DNA from: Asparagopsis taxiformis
Lineage: Eukaryota; Rhodophyta; Florideophyceae; Bonnemaisoniales; Bonnemaisoniaceae
Direction of reading: 5' to 3'
Length of the DNA stretch: 64,000 nt
Assembly: GCA_030407315.1 (NCBI GenBank)
Contig: JALQPE010002558.1
Coordinates: 24,787-88,786 of the forward strand
The translations under genes and the position numbers were made by a program. Shown piece by piece: positions 61,601 to 64,000 of the stretch; the stretch's first letter is position 1; every line of letters starts with the position of its first letter. The notes under the pieces were generated by a model that saw only the letters and a list, made by a program, of their open reading frames with translations, did not search any database and was not told the DNA's origin.

Positions 61601-62709
61601 CCCAGCGCAAGCGGTTTGCGTCCTGTGGCAGCTTGGTTCTGTGCATACGGGTGAGGCGCGTGAAGTCATCGGCAATGCTATGCATAGCATTGAGACGATG
61701 CAGTCCGTCGATCACGGTCACGTTCGCATTGGCATGGAATTTGCCATTCTGGAACAGACGCGTGTCGGCGGGCAGATGCGTGTTCTGCGACCTCAGCACC
61801 GTCACAGTGATACGCGAAGAGCTCACATACCCCACAGCCAACATATTGTTGCGCAGGTCCTCCACGTGGTCTTCTTTCACATCCCGAAGGGTCACGGCCG
61901 GTTCCACTAGCTGCCTCACCAACACAGTCGCTCCTTCTCCGACGTAATCCGACGTCACAAACTTGGGCACCGTAATTTGCGTCCCCTGCTGCTCACGAAT
62001 GCTCTCCGCCACCTCCGGTTCGTCGTCCACCTCGGTTACGTCCTGCGTAGTAGCTTCGGTGACGTTGGAGCGAGCAGGGTGCTTCGTGCCTCCACTGGAG
62101 GCTCGGCAGAGCGAGCAGATTCGTGCCTCCGAACCGGGACGGAGCGTGCTGGATGCTTCGTGCCTCCCGAAACCGGGACGGAGCGTGCTGGATGCTTCGT
62201 ACCCCCCGAACCAGTGATTTCGCCTGCCGGACCGGTACTGGGCATCCGTCCCGAGCTGGCCTGGTTCGTCGCTGCGTTGAAGTTTGACGCTGCAGCAGGG
62301 GTACGAATGTCGCTAGGGCCATCCTCCGCAGCGGGGCGCATCATCCGAGTATCCCAAGGGTAAACGCCGCGGCGTATGCTCCACCCATCGTCTCCGGCGG
62401 TCCCTCGGCGCCATCAAACATGTACGGGAACGGGAGGTCCTTGAACTTGTCCTTAGTCGCAATGTTGCGCACGACGATATAGTCCGCCTCGTCGGTTTCC
62501 GGCAGCTTGTGGTTGTGCAGCGTGCGCGGAAGGCCAACATCGCCACCAGCAGTGCTCACCGAAGCCGTCCCAATATGCACAGCCGCACCGTCCACGTCCG
62601 CAAACAAATTGACATCGACGCCGCGCTTGAGTCCGCGCGACTCCGCTGACGCGCTCACTTGATCGCCGCAAACCGTTGAAAACAAACTGCTGAAATGCGT
62701 ATCCGCCAT
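58639..62709 (-). pseudogene. Large unclassified mobile-element protein with ParB/sulfiredoxin-like domain, many frame changes
   Basis: From the Met at 62709 (MADTHFSSLFSTVCGD) similarity of style continues through frames ending at 62341, 62036, 60387, 59521, 59474, 59232, 59011, 58874 and 58639, about 1,350 codons in all. The longest piece (62030-60387, 547 residues) has VPKFVTSDYV, then NVTVIDGLHRLNAMH, a motif like the DGxHR box of ParB and sulfiredoxin folds, and a long helical region. Later pieces contain VIVPPRSVFIGHG followed in another frame by QHAGAG and RYHTYF, which resembles a His-rich metal-binding barrel motif. Seven of eight frame changes are one-base losses. Function unknown; the flanking direct A-B-A repeats suggest a transposon. 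The final tail is acidic (DPEYSEDEAKKIFRRL). Confidence 0.5.
62105..62215 (+). repeat. Short minisatellite within the ParB-like gene
   Basis: A unit of about 47 bp containing GGGACGGAGCGTGCTGGATG is present twice in tandem with a partial third copy. On the minus strand it encodes a repeated HPARSVPV peptide. Confidence 0.8.
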
Positions 62710-63050
62710 GATTGTTGAGTTGGAAAGTAAAAGAGATGGTTGACGTTGACGTATTCGAGTGATGTGGATGGTAGGTTTCACGTTGCTTGAAGAATGGTCG
62801 TGAACGCCAATCGCTGGAAAAAATAACACAATACAACCGAAATTTTGTTAGGTACACACCTATCGTGACCGCTGGAATGCAAGACAGGCAATCGAGATGT
62901 GAGTGTCCGTTCGGAACGGGCCCGAGTCGGGCTCTCGAAACCTGACGAGGTGGCGTGAAGCAGGCAGTGTCCTTGATGTGTAATGTGTTAAAATTACAGC
63001 TGTCAAGCTAGGCGGCTTTTGGGGCGGCTGCGAGCACCCCTTTATCCGGG

Positions 63051-63725
63051 GAACACCCTGATTTGAGTTAAAATTTGGGCTATTCTCAAAAACATGCACA
63101 TGTGAACATGTTTTTGAGATGGGGGTGTGCCGTACGGCACAATCGACCCGCCCAAATCGTTGTTTTTTGCAAGATTTTTTGTGCCCGAAATTTTTAGAAT
63201 TTCTGGGCTGGCCAGCAGTGCAATCTGAGCTGGACATCCACCGGACGTCCATTTCAGGTTGATCGTGTGCTGCCTACATCCACGCATTGCAGCAACTAAA
63301 AGGCGGGTTCACTACTAATATAAAGTGCACGGATATGAGTAACGTGATGGGTGAGTAGTGTTTGTGTTGAGGGAGTAAGGCGGGACCATTATGAAACACG
63401 GAAGAAGATGCGTACCTAGCATACTTAGGCTTGAAGCCTGGAATCGACCCATCTTTTTCGGCGCGCCATTTAGCCTCACAGTTAGTGCTTACAGAAGCCA
63501 GTGATGACCCCGCTCGGGGCGGCGGCTCCGTTCCTGGGGCCGTTGTTGCCAAATTAGACACCCTGATTTTGATTAAAATTTGGGCTATTCTCAAAAACAT
63601 GCACATGTGAACATGTTTTTGAATGGGGGTGTGCCGTACGGCACTTTCGACCGCCCTAAATCGATACAATTTTGCAATTTTTTTTCCTGCCGAAATTCTA
63701 CAGTTCTGGGGCTGGCCAGTAATGC
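63051..63725 (+). repeat. A-B-A repeat block, right of the ParB-like gene
   Basis: A full A unit (63051-63265), about 115 bp of unrelated sequence, a B unit (about 63380-63556) and an A unit shortened at its 3' end (63557-63725). Both A units keep the AAAAACATG stem and GTGCCGTACGGCAC. Orientation is the same as at 57895-58460. Confidence 0.85.
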
Positions 63726-63858
63726 ATTAAGCTATCTCCTCTAAACCGATTCTAACAAGCAGAAAGAATCCTCTCCTTCCATGACCGATGCTCTCCCATC
63801 GTCTTTTCGAAGCCATTTCCGTACGAAAAATAATCGAAAAAACATATTTGACTTTAAC

Positions 63859-64000
63859 CTAACAGCTATCGCGAGCACCGTACTCAGCTATAATTTCCTC
63901 TGTAAATTCCTTCCTCCAACCAATCAATAGCCGCTTGGTCACAGGCTTAAAAGCCTTCCACGATCTGTCATATCCATCGAGACCCTCGGAGGGTTCGATC
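63859..64000 (-). CDS. C-terminal end of an unrecognised protein, cut by the window edge
   Basis: The minus strand is open from the window end to a TAG at 63859-63861, about 46 codons, ending in WRKEFTEEIIAEYGARDSC. The amphipathic, protein-like composition suggests a real C-terminus, but no family can be named from this length. Confidence 0.3.
   Translation of the reverse strand, partial: IEPSEGLDGYDRSWKAFKPVTKRLLIGWRKEFTEEIIAEYGARDSC

Noticed and set aside
1..64000. CRISPR arrays, rRNA, tRNA and telomeric repeats
   Set aside because: No regularly spaced direct repeats, no rRNA signature, no convincing tRNA fold and no telomere-like iterations were seen by eye; a tRNA scan could still find a missed gene.

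Overview
This is a eukaryotic nuclear segment. The host genes are compact: most have no intron, and the rest have introns of roughly 75-120 bp with GT-AG ends. They are often arranged tail-to-tail with gaps of only 11-170 bp, and are interrupted by large blocks of retrotransposons and DNA transposons. This layout and the repertoire fit a red alga (florideophyte-like). That assignment is inference; no rRNA or organellar marker is present to prove it.

Layout. 1-12.1 kb: a Ty3/Gypsy chromovirus whose 5' half is tandemly repeated (3,749-bp unit, about 2.4 copies in view) through LTR-like blocks, followed by the only copy of the 3' half (RT end, RNase H, integrase, chromodomain, 3' LTR). 12.7-38.1 kb: a gene-dense host island with CIAO1-like WD40, a degenerate metallophosphoesterase, Rab GDI, a RAD51 paralog, a TBC Rab-GAP, a ferredoxin/metallo-beta-lactamase fusion, a type-2 asparaginase, SF3A3, a PPP phosphatase, BRR2, a WBP4/FBP21-like zinc-finger protein, a catalytically dead S26 signal-peptidase homologue, and two tandem bZIP paralogs. 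SF3A3, BRR2 and the WBP4-like protein are spliceosomal; the last two are divergently transcribed and are known physical partners in animals.

38.6-46.9 kb: an 8.3-kb PIF/Harbinger element with terminal inverted repeats of about 750 and 830 bp. It carries an intact-looking DDE transposase and a SANT-type ORF1. Between them lie truncated, decayed N-terminal fragments of two host genes, VPS13 and V-ATPase subunit a. This transposon with captured gene pieces is the most interesting object in the window. 47.9-50.4 kb: a dead piggyBac-like transposase split by a solo LTR with an exact 5-bp target duplication. 50.4-55.4 kb: a decayed LTR-retroelement gag with a CCHC knuckle, containing one of two 252-bp foldback elements.

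55.5-64 kb: repeats, palindromes, a strand-asymmetric pyrimidine-rich kilobase, and a 4-kb reading frame (minus strand) with a ParB/sulfiredoxin-like N-terminal region. That frame is broken by many frameshifts and flanked in direct orientation by A-B-A repeats with conserved palindromes; it is probably an unclassified large mobile element.

Nearly all frameshifts in otherwise conserved genes (BRR2, the RT/RNase H frame, VPS13, V-ATPase a, the ParB-like gene) look like one-base losses, several of them at short homopolymers. Either the assembled consensus contracts homopolymers or these loci decay with a deletion bias; this matters for calling any of them a pseudogene.
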